Source: Natrinema zhouii (GTDB lineage Archaea; Halobacteriota; Halobacteria; Halobacteriales; Natrialbaceae). From it: a stretch of 64,000 nt of DNA. Position numbers and translations under genes: made by a program. The notes under the pieces were generated by a model. That model searched no databases. It was not told the DNA's origin and saw only the letters and a list, made by a program, of their open reading frames with translations. Shown here in pieces: positions 54,774 to 63,532 of this stretch (positions within the stretch are counted from its first letter, which is position 1; the number at the start of each line of letters is the position of its first letter). The DNA is taken from assembly GCF_013456555.2 (NCBI RefSeq), contig NZ_CP084883.1:1-64000 (forward strand), in the 5' to 3' direction.

Positions 54774-54896
54774 GGGTACTGAGTCGGTGGAATCGGGTGG
54801 CCGGGGCTGGCCTGACGGCTCGAGTGGCTGCGGGATGTTCGGAAGACGGTAACGAGACGATGACACTCGCGAACGCGGGGTCCGGATCGGCCGATT

Positions 54897-56516
54897 CTAC
54901 TTCAGGCCGCGGTCCTCGAGCGCGTAGGCGATCCGCTCGAGGAACTGCTCGGAGCGAATGAGGATCCCGGCGACGTGGGGAGCGAGCCGATTACCGATCC
55001 GGGCTCGCTGGTGGGACTCGAGGGCGACGTAGACCTGGATCGCGAGGACCGGGACGGCGACGACGTTGAAGACGGCCGTGAACGTTCCCGAGATCGTCCC
55101 GCCGGCCGTGCCGGGCGGCGGAACGAGCCCGAGGCCGCCGAAGACGAACTCGACGACGACGCCGGCGGTGACCGCCGCGAGGAAGAACGCGCCGGAGATC
55201 ACGGCGGCCATGCGGGTACCGTAGTACCGGCGGTAGGTGCGGACCAGCGGGAGGATCAGCAGGTCCGCGAAAATGAACGCGAGGACGCCGCCGAAGGAGA
55301 CGCCGTTCCCCCAGAGGACGACCGCGAAGGGGACGTTACCGACGGAACAGAGGAACGTCAACACCCCGACGACGGCACCGAGAACGGCGTTCGAGACCGC
55401 CCGCGCGAGACTCCCCTCGGCACCGACGCCGAAGAGCGCGGTCCACCACGCGGTGGGGACGAACACGGCCAGCAGCCCGGCGATGACGAAGCCGAACACG
55501 ATGTCTCGCCAGAGCATGTCCCACTCTTTGACCGCGTTCGCGGTCGCCGACCGCCAGCGGTCGGCCGCGAGGAGTTCCGGACCGGCGGTGACCGCCTCCC
55601 GCTCGGTTTCGGGGTCGTAGGCGCTGCGGCAGCCACCACAGCAGAAGTACCGCCGTTCGCCGTCGAACTCTTCTTCGAGCGTCTCCTCGTCGGCCGGATC
55701 CGCGGCCATCCCGCAGGTCGCACACTCGGTCTCCTCGAGCGCCCGTGCGTTGGCTCGCGCTCGTTCGATCCAAGCCTCGGGAACGAATCGCCGGTAGACG
55801 ATCCCGACCACGACGACGGCGACCAGTCCGCCGACGATCTCCGCGGCGGCGAACTGCCAGCCCAACAGCACCGTGACGACGAGCGCGAGCTCGAGGACGA
55901 GATCCGTGCTCGCGAACTGGAACGCGCCCAGACTGGCCGGGGCCGACGCGCCCCTGGTGAACAGCGTTCGGGTCATCGCCACCGCCGAGAACGAGCAACT
56001 CGAGGAGGAGGCACCGAAGAGGGTGCCGTAGCCGATTTCTCGCCAGCCGTCGTCGCCGAGGTAGTCGGTGAGTCGGTCCTCGGAGATGAACTCCTGGACG
56101 GCACCGGTGATGGTGAAGCCGAGGACGAGCGCCCACCAGGTATCCCAGGCCATCCGAAACGCGATTATCGCCGCCTCGCCGAGCGCCAGCAGGAACGCGC
56201 CGAGAATCCCCGCGAGACGGGTTGCGAGGGCGAGCCCACCGCTGTTGGAGGCGGTGATCGCCGGTTCGGCCGGCCGAACCGCAGCAAGCAGTCCCGGCCG
56301 GAGCGTTCCGTGGTCGATCGCCGGCGGGAGTAGCCAGGCGAGCGGTCCTCCCGGCGTGAGCGCGAGGCCGGACGCGTCGGTGATGGGGTGTATCGCTGAG
56401 AGCATGGATGGATGGATATCGCCGTGATCGTCGAGCAGCGGCAGGAATCGAGCGCGGTGTCCGAGCGGGGACGCCGATCGGACAGTGGCGGCTGTGCTGT
56501 CGAGCCAGGAGGTCAT
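54897..56516 (-). CDS. Permease (DUF318/UPF0718) with inserted YHS/TRASH-like metal domain
   Basis: The 539-residue protein has two groups of helices of the DUF318 permease family (ArsP-like), with GASSSSCSFSAVAMTRTLF and FLCSVGNVPFAVVLWGNGVS. Between them is a soluble segment (about 260-310) with CATCGMAADPADE and YFCCGGCRSAYD. This is the C-x2-C ... C-C-x2-C pattern of YHS/TRASH domains that bind heavy metals. It probably moves a metal or metalloid compound. The two Ser/Cys-rich GxSS motifs in each half are typical. It lies about 120 bases upstream of the MFS-like/oxidase pair in the same direction. The start at MTSWLDSTAAT drops an unlikely 11-residue leader. Confidence 0.82.
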   Translation of the reverse strand: MTSWLDSTAATVRSASPLGHRARFLPLLDDHGDIHPSMLSAIHPITDASGLALTPGGPLAWLLPPAIDHGTLRPGLLAAVRPAEPAITASNSGGLALATRLAGILGAFLLALGEAAIIAFRMAWDTWWALVLGFTITGAVQEFISEDRLTDYLGDDGWREIGYGTLFGASSSSCSFSAVAMTRTLFTRGASAPASLGAFQFASTDLVLELALVVTVLLGWQFAAAEIVGGLVAVVVVGIVYRRFVPEAWIERARANARALEETECATCGMAADPADEETLEEEFDGERRYFCCGGCRSAYDPETEREAVTAGPELLAADRWRSATANAVKEWDMLWRDIVFGFVIAGLLAVFVPTAWWTALFGVGAEGSLARAVSNAVLGAVVGVLTFLCSVGNVPFAVVLWGNGVSFGGVLAFIFADLLILPLVRTYRRYYGTRMAAVISGAFFLAAVTAGVVVEFVFGGLGLVPPPGTAGGTISGTFTAVFNVVAVPVLAIQVYVALESHQRARIGNRLAPHVAGILIRSEQFLERIAYALEDRGLK

Positions 56517-56709
56517 CCGCGCCGAGGGCGCGTCGTCCGGGCCAACCAACAGTCATAACCAATGGTTTGATGCGTATAAAAATGGACGAAACCTAGAGAA
56601 TATAGACCGACAGCAGGGACAGAGTCCGGAGCGAATCCGGACCGACTATCCGAGGCTGACCTGCCGAGAGAACCGACTCGAGAGGCCGTTCCCGCTCGCG
56701 GGAACGGCC

Positions 56710-57153
56710 TTAGCGGGCCAACAGCCCGATCTCGCGGTGGCGGTTGTAAAGATAGGCGAGACAGACCGACACTGTCGAGACCAGAAACGCGACTATCGCG
56801 ATCGCGATCGCGAAGCCGAATCCGGCGACCAGTCCGGCGAGCGTACCCAGAACCAGCGGTGCGGCGACCGCCGCTCCGACGTAGAGCTGCCGGTCGGGCG
56901 TCCACGAATCGCTCTCCGCCGCGACGAATTCGACGTCGCGCCAGATCGCCGGCAGCGTCACCGCGCCCGCGGCGGTGACGACGATCAAGAGGGCGATGCT
57001 CCCGAGTCCCGTCGTCAGCACCGAGCCGCCGCCAGTGAGGCGGGCGAGCGAGACGATCCCGAGCAGACTCAAGACGGGATAGCCGATCAGGACGTACCAG
57101 TACCACGGTGCACGATCGGTCGGATCGACGGCTGCGAAATCACCACGTGACAT
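56710..57153 (-). CDS. Four-helix membrane protein
   Basis: The 147-residue protein begins MSRGDFAAVDPTDRAPWYWY and has four helices with short loops. Between the second and third lies IWRDVEFVAAESDSWTPDRQ, which fits a family of haloarchaeal membrane proteins of unknown function. I choose ATG 57153 over an upstream ATG that would add an AT-rich leader. It precedes the permease gene in the same direction. Confidence 0.68.
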   Translation of the reverse strand: MSRGDFAAVDPTDRAPWYWYVLIGYPVLSLLGIVSLARLTGGGSVLTTGLGSIALLIVVTAAGAVTLPAIWRDVEFVAAESDSWTPDRQLYVGAAVAAPLVLGTLAGLVAGFGFAIAIAIVAFLVSTVSVCLAYLYNRHREIGLLAR

Positions 57154-57283
57154 GACGCATCCGCCGTATGAGCGCACCCCTGATAAGCTATATAGATCCA
57201 TAATATTATCGAACAAAATAATCGAAACATACATCTAGAGCGGCCGATGAGTCCGTATCTTTATTGTAGACGGTTTCAGTATT

Positions 57284-57928
57284 GTGTCAGTTTATACCAC
57301 TGGCAGCGCTAGCCGGGGTGCACGGTCGGACCGCACTGACGGTTCGATCGCCAGAAAACAAATGATCGGTGAACACGCATTCTGTCCGACCAGCGGTGCA
57401 TCTCTCTCGCGAGATGTTCACTACGATGAACGCGGCCGTCCGGAGCGGGTCCCACAATCCGACGACCTCGCTCCGAGCGCCTCCCTTGAGGCCCCGCTCA
57501 CAACGGGGAACCGGCGGTCCTCGAGGCGTGCCCTCGCGACCCACTTCCGGCGGTGTCACCGCCGGCACGACGAGCCGAACGACAAACTCTACTGTCGCGG
57601 CGCGCTGGCGCTGGCCCGGCTCAAACGGACGGCAACGGGCCGCCAGGAGTACGACGTCATCGTCTGGTACGCGCTGGGCGAACGGCTCGCTCGCGACGGG
57701 TTCGACGTGAACTGGATGGCGGCCCACGCCGAACCGCGGTGTCCGGAGTGTCACGGTCGGTTGACCTATGTGCCAGGGGTTGACGGGCTACTCGGCCGTT
57801 GTGGCGGCTCCTGTCGTGGCACCCGTGAGGACCGACTCGACACCATTCGGGAAACCGTCCGCTCGCTGTTCGCCCGAACCTTTCCCGATGATCCAACCCC
57901 TGACACCGATGCACTCGAGCTACTGTGA
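57284..57928 (+). CDS. Zinc-ribbon-containing haloarchaeal protein
   Basis: The protein has 214 residues from GTG 57284, or 188 from ATG 57362 (MIGEHAFCPTSG). Near the end it has CPECHGRLTYVPGVDGLLGR followed by CGGSC, a zinc-ribbon pattern. The middle has CRGALALARLKRTATGRQEY and a helix rich in Arg/Leu. TTTATT at about 57259 fits the GTG start. It is divergent from the four-helix gene, and its stop is followed closely by the DUF389 gene. Function unknown; the ribbon suggests nucleic-acid or protein binding. Confidence 0.65.
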   Translation: MSVYTTGSASRGARSDRTDGSIARKQMIGEHAFCPTSGASLSRDVHYDERGRPERVPQSDDLAPSASLEAPLTTGNRRSSRRALATHFRRCHRRHDEPNDKLYCRGALALARLKRTATGRQEYDVIVWYALGERLARDGFDVNWMAAHAEPRCPECHGRLTYVPGVDGLLGRCGGSCRGTREDRLDTIRETVRSLFARTFPDDPTPDTDALELL

Positions 57929-57978
57929 CCGATCGCGACGGGTATCGCGGGTCCGCTCGAGCCACGGAAACGTCGAAC

Positions 57979-58992
57979 ATGCGCCTACTGACGGTGCTTA
58001 CCGCTTCGCAGTCGAGTACCGACGAGGTCACGGCCGTGATCGAACGCCACGACCTCGAGTACAGCCTCACCGACCACACCGACGGCGAGAGCCGGACGAT
58101 CACGGTCCCAGCGCCGGCGCACGCGGTCGAACCGGTGGAGGACGATCTCGCGTCGGTCGACGGCGACGTCGCCGTGGTCGTCGAAGAACCGATGGCGATC
58201 GTCGGAAACGACTGGGAGGGCTCGCCGCCCGACGGGCGACGCGAGTGGCTCTCGTTCGAGCGCATCTCCCGGAGCGAACTGCGTTCGAAAGCCCAGTCGC
58301 AGCTCCCCTCGCTCGTCATCTTCACCGCGATGACGGCGATCAGCGGTATCGTCGCCACTACCGGCGTCCTGCTGGATTCGCTGGCGGTGCTTGTCGGTGC
58401 GATGGTGATCGCTCCCCTGCTGGGGCCGGCGATGGCCTCGAGCGCCGCGACCGTCCTCGACGAGCGCCGGCTGTTCGTCCGCGGCGTCAAGCTCCAGCTC
58501 GTCGGCATCGGCGTCGCCATGACGAGCGCGCTCGCGTTCGCGGCGTTCGCACGGACCTCACGGGTCGTCGCGGCCGCGGTCGACCTCCAGGCGAGCCTGG
58601 GGCTCGGCAGTCACGGATTGCCGCCATCGTTGCTCGTGACCGTCGCGGTCTGTTCGGGTATCGCTGCGGGACTCGGAATGGCGACAACCGGCATCACGGA
58701 CCTCATCGGCGTGATGATTGCGGCCGCGATCATGCCCCCCATCGGCGTCGTCGGCGTCGGCGTTGCCTGGGGCGAGCCTGCAGCCGTCCTCGGCTCGCTC
58801 GTCGTCGTCGCGGTCAACGTCATCGCGATCAACGTCGGTGCGATCGCGACCCTCTGGACCGTCGGCTTTCACCCCTCCGATCGCTCCCGAATCAGGACCA
58901 CCAGAGGAGCCATCCTCCGACGCATCCTCCTGCTGACGGCGTTACTGCTGGTCGCGATTCGACTCCTCGAGGCTCTCTCCAACGGTCTCTGA
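57979..58992 (+). CDS. DUF389 (TIGR00341) membrane protein
   Basis: The 337-residue protein has a cytosolic N-terminal domain (about 1-95; VEEPMAIVGNDWEGSPPDGR). It then has about six helices with LPSLVIFTAMTAISGIVATT, VLVGAMVIAPLLGPAMASSA and IMPPIGVVGVGVAWGEPAAV, which identify DUF389. The family's function is unknown; it is found in bacteria and archaea. The start at MRLLTVLTAS is supported by the family pattern; an ATG-less 18-residue extension is less likely. It is 27 bases before the next gene, so part of one transcript. Confidence 0.85.
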   Translation: MRLLTVLTASQSSTDEVTAVIERHDLEYSLTDHTDGESRTITVPAPAHAVEPVEDDLASVDGDVAVVVEEPMAIVGNDWEGSPPDGRREWLSFERISRSELRSKAQSQLPSLVIFTAMTAISGIVATTGVLLDSLAVLVGAMVIAPLLGPAMASSAATVLDERRLFVRGVKLQLVGIGVAMTSALAFAAFARTSRVVAAAVDLQASLGLGSHGLPPSLLVTVAVCSGIAAGLGMATTGITDLIGVMIAAAIMPPIGVVGVGVAWGEPAAVLGSLVVVAVNVIAINVGAIATLWTVGFHPSDRSRIRTTRGAILRRILLLTALLLVAIRLLEALSNGL

Positions 58993-59019
58993 GCCGTCCC
59001 GACACCACCTTGCCCTCCA

Positions 59020-60495
59020 ATGACTGATGATCCTGCACGATCCGCGTCCGACGACGGCGATCAGGCACGCGCCGAGACTGCCAACATCGACGACGGGTCA
59101 GCAACCGTTGCGGATCCCAGTACCGACACTCATAGCCACACTGACGCCGAGCCGGAACCAGCCGAGCGGGCCGGTGCCGGCGATCGAACTGACAGCAACG
59201 ACCGTGACGACGGCGACGAAGCGTCGCTCGGCCTCTCCCTCGTCAGCTACGCGCTTCGATTGACGGTCGCCGCGCTGACGGCCGGCGTCCGACTCCTCCG
59301 GGCTATCGGCCGGATCGGCGCGCAGTATCTCACCGACACGCCCTCGCGCCGGCGGGCCCAGCGCTGGCTCCTGCTCGAGGGCGACCGGCTGGTGATCGTC
59401 GGCTGGTTCGTCGCAGGGATCTTCGCCATCGCGTTGCTCCTCGGCGTCAGCGACGTTATCGGCGTCCGAGAGAGCCGGTTCGTCACGACGATGTTCAGTA
59501 CGATGATCGCAGGGCTGTTCTCGTTCATCCCGATCGTCGTCGCGGTCAACCAGCTGATCATTTCGCGCCTGTTCGGCACGCCGGATCGGCTCACGGATCG
59601 GATTGACGGCGTCCAAGCGTTCCGCAGTCGCGTCGAGGCACAGACCGAGGGCAACGGCGTCAGCCCTACCAATCCGGCCCCGTTCCTGGCCCGATTGGCC
59701 GGCACGCTCGGCAGTCGCGCCGACGAACTCGCGACCGTGTGCGACGACGCCTCGAGCGCGGGCGAGGGCCGCTCGGACGATAGCAGCGAGCGCAGCCGAG
59801 TGGCCGACGCCGTCGACGATACCCCGATCTCCGCCCTCGAGTCGATCTGTCGCTTCGCCCTGCGAACGCGCGAGCACACGAGCCATCTCTCCTCGCGACT
59901 CACCGGCGGGACCGAGTCGGTGTTCGCCGTCGTCTTGCCGACGATCGATCACGACTACGCCGGCGCAGCGAACGAAGCGCGGCGGCTCGAGCACAGATTC
60001 GACGAGGAGCTGTCCGCTCGAGCGTCGTCGCTGCTCTCGGAGCTCCGAGAGCTGTTCGTCACCGCGGACGCAACGCGGCAGTACTTCACGACGATCTACC
60101 TCCAGCGGGAACTCGCGCGGCTGTCGCGGTTGATCACCTACAGCGGCACCGCCGCGATCTTGCTCTCGACGCTGGTCATCATGATCTACGCGAGCGGCTA
60201 CCCGCCGGTCGCCTTCGAGGGATGGCTGCTCGTGCTCGTGAGCGCCGTGCTCGCGGTCGCGTTCAGCCCGCTCGCGGTCCTGTTCGCGTACGTCGTTCGA
60301 ATTTCGGCGATCCTCAAGCGGACCTCCGCACCGGGTGCGTTCACGCCGCCCGGTGAGTTCCACCGCTCCTACGAGGCTCGCGGTGCCGTCCGTCCGGCGG
60401 ATTCGGCGGGTGTCACGGAGCCGACCGACGCCGAGTTCGGAAGTGAGGCTGAGTCCGCGAGCGACGCCGAGTCCGCGAGCGAGGACGGCCAGTGA
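59020..60495 (+). CDS. Haloarchaeal membrane protein, unknown function
   Basis: The 491-residue protein has an acidic disordered N-terminus (about 1-65), two helices at about 125-185 (IVGWFVAGIFAIALLLGVSD), a large soluble middle (about 190-365), and two more helices (about 370-430). The end is Ser/Glu-rich (EAESASDAESASEDGQ). The middle contains many charged helices and could be a coiled coil. Its stop overlaps the GTG start of the propeller lipoprotein. I do not recognise the family. Confidence 0.75.
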   Translation: MTDDPARSASDDGDQARAETANIDDGSATVADPSTDTHSHTDAEPEPAERAGAGDRTDSNDRDDGDEASLGLSLVSYALRLTVAALTAGVRLLRAIGRIGAQYLTDTPSRRRAQRWLLLEGDRLVIVGWFVAGIFAIALLLGVSDVIGVRESRFVTTMFSTMIAGLFSFIPIVVAVNQLIISRLFGTPDRLTDRIDGVQAFRSRVEAQTEGNGVSPTNPAPFLARLAGTLGSRADELATVCDDASSAGEGRSDDSSERSRVADAVDDTPISALESICRFALRTREHTSHLSSRLTGGTESVFAVVLPTIDHDYAGAANEARRLEHRFDEELSARASSLLSELRELFVTADATRQYFTTIYLQRELARLSRLITYSGTAAILLSTLVIMIYASGYPPVAFEGWLLVLVSAVLAVAFSPLAVLFAYVVRISAILKRTSAPGAFTPPGEFHRSYEARGAVRPADSAGVTEPTDAEFGSEAESASDAESASEDGQ

Positions 60496-61463
60496 CCGGG
60501 CGTCGCTGCTCCCGGCGCGCCGTCCTCGCAGCAGTCGGGACGGCGGCCGGATCGCTGTCACTCGCGGGCTGTGTCGACACCGACAGCGAGTGGATCGCCG
60601 CTGACGTCCCCACTGACGCGGCCCTATATGATGTGGTGCAGACTGCAACGGGAGCCTACGCCGTCGGCGAGGACGGAGTCGTTCTCGCCCGCGATGGCAG
60701 CGACTGGACCGTTCGCCTCGAGCGCGGGCTCTCGGATGCGGGCGACGGCCTTCGCTCCGCGGCGGTCACGAGTAACGGGCAGGCACTGTGGGTCGCCGGC
60801 GATAGCGGTGCACTCGGACTGTACGACGTCGTCGCTGACCGGGTCGTGGATTACTCGGCCCCGAAGGAAAAGACGACCTCCTGGACGGCGATCGCGGCCG
60901 CCGGGCTTGCCGGCGACGAACGGCTCACGGCCATCAACAGCTCCGGGGAACTCCTTCGGGGTCGGCGCGACGGCACGGAAATCGTGTGGGGCGACGTGAG
61001 CGAGCCCGGCAGCGGCTCGAGCGTCACCGATATCGACCTCACGCCGCTGGCGTACGGCTACGTCGTCGACACCGACGGCGGTGTCTTCGAGTCTCGAGAC
61101 GGCGGCGTCTCGTGGAGCCACATCGGGCTCGAGGGGGCGGGAGTCGACTTTGCAGCGGTCGCGGCGACGGATAGCGGCCACGTCTCGGTCGCCGGCGGCA
61201 ACGGCATCGTCTACACGTACAACGGCGTCGACTGGTCGCGAACGACGCTGGGCGAGCAACCAATCGTGACGCTCGCACGGAATCGCGACACCGCGCTGGC
61301 TGTCTCGTCGGCGGGAGTGATCTACGAGCGCAGCTTCGACGGCTGGACCGAACTCGCCCGACTCCATCCGGGCAACGAACTGCGTTCGGTCGCGCTCGGC
61401 ACCGTCCGATCGCCGCAACTGGTCGTCGGCGAGTCGGGAACGGTGTTCGAACGACGGTACTGA
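60492..61463 (+). CDS. YCF48/BNR-like beta-propeller Tat lipoprotein, paralogue 2
   Basis: The 323-residue protein starts with GTG overlapping the previous stop (GTGA). It has a Tat lipoprotein signal (RRCSRRAVLAAVGTAAG, lipobox LAGC). Propeller repeats follow: DVVQTATGAYAVGEDGVVLA, SAPKEKTTSWTAIAAAGLAG, EPGSGSSVTDIDLTPLAYGY and DGGVSWSHIGLEGAGVDFAA. It would be anchored outside the cell. The motif order matches the proteins at 48191 and 62309, so the three are paralogues. It is last in the plus-strand group and directly precedes the MITE. Confidence 0.78.
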   Translation: MTGRRCSRRAVLAAVGTAAGSLSLAGCVDTDSEWIAADVPTDAALYDVVQTATGAYAVGEDGVVLARDGSDWTVRLERGLSDAGDGLRSAAVTSNGQALWVAGDSGALGLYDVVADRVVDYSAPKEKTTSWTAIAAAGLAGDERLTAINSSGELLRGRRDGTEIVWGDVSEPGSGSSVTDIDLTPLAYGYVVDTDGGVFESRDGGVSWSHIGLEGAGVDFAAVAATDSGHVSVAGGNGIVYTYNGVDWSRTTLGEQPIVTLARNRDTALAVSSAGVIYERSFDGWTELARLHPGNELRSVALGTVRSPQLVVGESGTVFERRY

Positions 61464-61475
61464 GTGGTGGTAGAT

Positions 61476-61678
61476 AGTGCCCTGTTGAATAGCTTTTCTG
61501 CACCCCATCAAAGAGGGAAACTGTAGCGTAGCACGGTTCGTTTAGCAGCTGTGGATAGCGTACGTATCTGGCTTAGTGGCAAGAAAGAAGAGCGATTTCT
61601 GAGATGTTGTCCGTCGACCTCTCGTTGATGACTATAGCACACCTACCCCGACGCCGTACCCCTATTCAACAGAGCACT
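61476..61678. mobile_element. MITE of about 203 bp with 17-base terminal repeats
   Basis: The left end AGTGCCCTGTTGAATAG (61476-61492) and right end CTATTCAACAGAGCACT (61662-61678) are inverted copies with one mismatch. No open frame of note lies between. The ends resemble IS5-type haloarchaeal terminal repeats (compare the relic at 41200). It starts 13 bases after the propeller stop. No clear target-site duplication is visible. Confidence 0.7.
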
Positions 61679-61814
61679 CGGATCGCCTCTCACAGTTCAC
61701 CAGTCATTCGATTGTGTGGTGTGTTAGCAGGGGCAGGTATAAACCTTCTCTGAGAACTATTTACTTAGAACTATTCTATATAATTACTGTCGGCGACGTA
61801 CTCCTCGATAGCGA

Positions 61815-62067
61815 TCAGCAGTCCCTTCGAGCCGGAAGGAATGACGCTCGAGCAGCTTCCTCCGTTCGAAGAGTGTCGCACACCGTCCGCGTCGCTCGAT
61901 GCGAGAACGGTCCTACTCTGACGTAGCGCCGACGCCGGCGGGGTTCGAAGCCGTGGCGCTCGAGCAGCCGTCGGGAAGGGCTGTTGTCGAGCGCGACGAG
62001 CGCGGTGGCGCGCCGGGCTCTTGGTGCCGAAGGCGGCTCCCTCGAGCGTCGCAACGTACTCGATCAT
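61815..62067 (-). pseudogene. GNAT acetyltransferase C-terminal relic
   Basis: The minus strand reads ATALVALDNSPSRRLLERHG followed by FEPRRRRRYVRVGPFSHRA, the acetyl-CoA-binding end of GNAT proteins. Upstream the matching piece MIEYVATLEGAAFGTKSP lies in another frame, so there is a frameshift at about 62025. The N-terminal two-thirds of the enzyme are missing. The original substrate is unknown. Confidence 0.6.
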
Positions 62068-62308
62068 CACCGTCACCGTGATTCCCATTTGTGTGAGTGC
62101 GTCGTAGGCGGTTCGACCGTACTGATTTCGGGTCAGCCGCCAAAGTTGTGGCAGCGGTCGACCTATTTCGGCGCCGTTGGAATAAATATCTGGAGTTAAA
62201 ACCGAGTTTTCATCCGCAGCTATGTCGATTTGCGCTCGTGTTTGTTGTAACTATATAGAATATCGAATGGAGTTATAGGCGCTCGAGCGCTACCCCGGAT
62301 CGCGATTC

Positions 62309-63484
62309 ATGTCCGAACAAACAAGACGCGATGTGCTTCGGCTCGCGACCGCAACGACCGCTGCCGGCGTTCTCACGCTCGGCTCGGCGGCGACCGCACA
62401 GTCGAACGAAACCGGGTGGCAACAGGTCGAATCACCGACCGGGAAGGCGCTAAACGACGCCGTCGACACCGCTTCAGGGCCGTTCGCCGCCGGTGCTGAC
62501 GGCAACGTTCTCGCCCGACACGAGGACGGCTGGCGAACGGTCGTCGCGTACGGGCCGCAAGCCCGGAGTCGGCGGCTGACCGGGATCGACGCGACGGACG
62601 ACGGCAAAGCGGTCTGGTTCGTCGGCGGGAGCGGCGTCATCGGCGAGTACGACGTCGAGACGCGAACACTGACGAACTACTCCGCGCCGAAGGGAAAGAC
62701 GAGCACCTGGGAGGACTGCGCCGTGCGGGGAACCGCCGGCGAGAACGAGCGCGTGTACTTCGTCAACGGCTCCGGCGAACTCCTCGTCGGCGTTCGACAG
62801 GACAGCGGCGCAATGCAGTACCAAGAGGTGATCAAACCCGGCGGCGGGTCGACAATCCCCGGTATCGACTTCCACGCGCGAGAGGCGGGCCACGTCTGCA
62901 CCACGAGCCAGTTCGTCGGGGAAACAGTCGACGGCGGCGGGACGTGGGACCAGATCGGCATCGACTTCGCGGGCGGCGCGTTCTTCGACATCGCGAGTCA
63001 GGGCGCGCGGGACGTGAACGTTGCCGCCGGCTCCGGGATCGTCTACCGGTACGACGGCTTCCGGTGGACGCCCCACGTCGTCGACGACGAGCGACGCGCC
63101 ATCCGCGCGATCGACCGCGGCGGGGCCGACGGACTCGCGGCCGGCGACGGCGGGATGATTCTCGAGCGCCAGTCGGCGGGTCAGTGGCAGCAGTACGAAA
63201 CCGGGATCGAATCGAAACTGGATGGCGTCGTAAAAGGGTCGTCGTACGACGTCGCGGTCGGTGACGGCGGCACGATCCTCGAGCGTCGGGTTGGAGACAC
63301 TGATACCACCGATGGAATCAGCACCGACACCGGCGACGGCAACAGCACTGACACCGGTGACGATAACAGTACAAATTCGACGGCGCTCGAAACGGCGACC
63401 CGCTCAGCGATCGTGCCCACCGCCGAACCGCTATCCGTCGACCACTACGTCGAGGGTGAGTGGGTCGCGCCGCCGGAGCAGTGA
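62309..63484 (+). CDS. YCF48/BNR-like beta-propeller Tat protein, paralogue 3
   Basis: The 391-residue protein has a Tat signal (TRRDVLRLATATTAAGVLTL, cleaved near ATAQ). It lacks a lipobox Cys. Propeller repeats follow, with SAPKGKTSTWEDCAVRGTAG, KPGGGSTIPGIDFHAREAGH and VNVAAGSGIVYRYDG. A Thr/Asp/Ser-rich linker (about 330-352) leads to a C-terminal segment LSVDHYVEGEWVAPPEQ. It should act outside the cell. The stop codon directly abuts the end of the IS200/IS605-type element, so the true C-terminus may have been changed by insertion. It has its own upstream region with GAGTTATAG. Confidence 0.78.
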   Translation: MSEQTRRDVLRLATATTAAGVLTLGSAATAQSNETGWQQVESPTGKALNDAVDTASGPFAAGADGNVLARHEDGWRTVVAYGPQARSRRLTGIDATDDGKAVWFVGGSGVIGEYDVETRTLTNYSAPKGKTSTWEDCAVRGTAGENERVYFVNGSGELLVGVRQDSGAMQYQEVIKPGGGSTIPGIDFHAREAGHVCTTSQFVGETVDGGGTWDQIGIDFAGGAFFDIASQGARDVNVAAGSGIVYRYDGFRWTPHVVDDERRAIRAIDRGGADGLAAGDGGMILERQSAGQWQQYETGIESKLDGVVKGSSYDVAVGDGGTILERRVGDTDTTDGISTDTGDGNSTDTGDDNSTNSTALETATRSAIVPTAEPLSVDHYVEGEWVAPPEQ

Positions 63485-63532
63485 ACTACCCCACCCTAGC
63501 GCTCGCCTGACGGCTCGCGCTTGAGGGCGGGG
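63481..63532 (-). ncRNA. IS200/IS605-type right end, probable omega-RNA scaffold
   Basis: CCCCaCCCT (63489-63497) and AGGGcGGGG (63524-63532) form a stem with one mismatch, inside the end of the TnpB gene. The sequence toward 63481, TAGTTCAC on the minus strand, is the usual haloarchaeal right end. In TnpB systems, the RNA guide scaffold is the 3' end of tnpB plus the right end, and the guide is the flanking DNA. Here, the flank would be the last codons of the propeller gene. The exact RNA ends are inferred. Confidence 0.4.

Noticed and set aside
54975..56333. A 452-codon plus-strand frame opposite the metal permease
   Set aside because: Its product is a low-complexity Asp/Arg/Glu string. 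The permease on the other strand has clear helices and Cys motifs.
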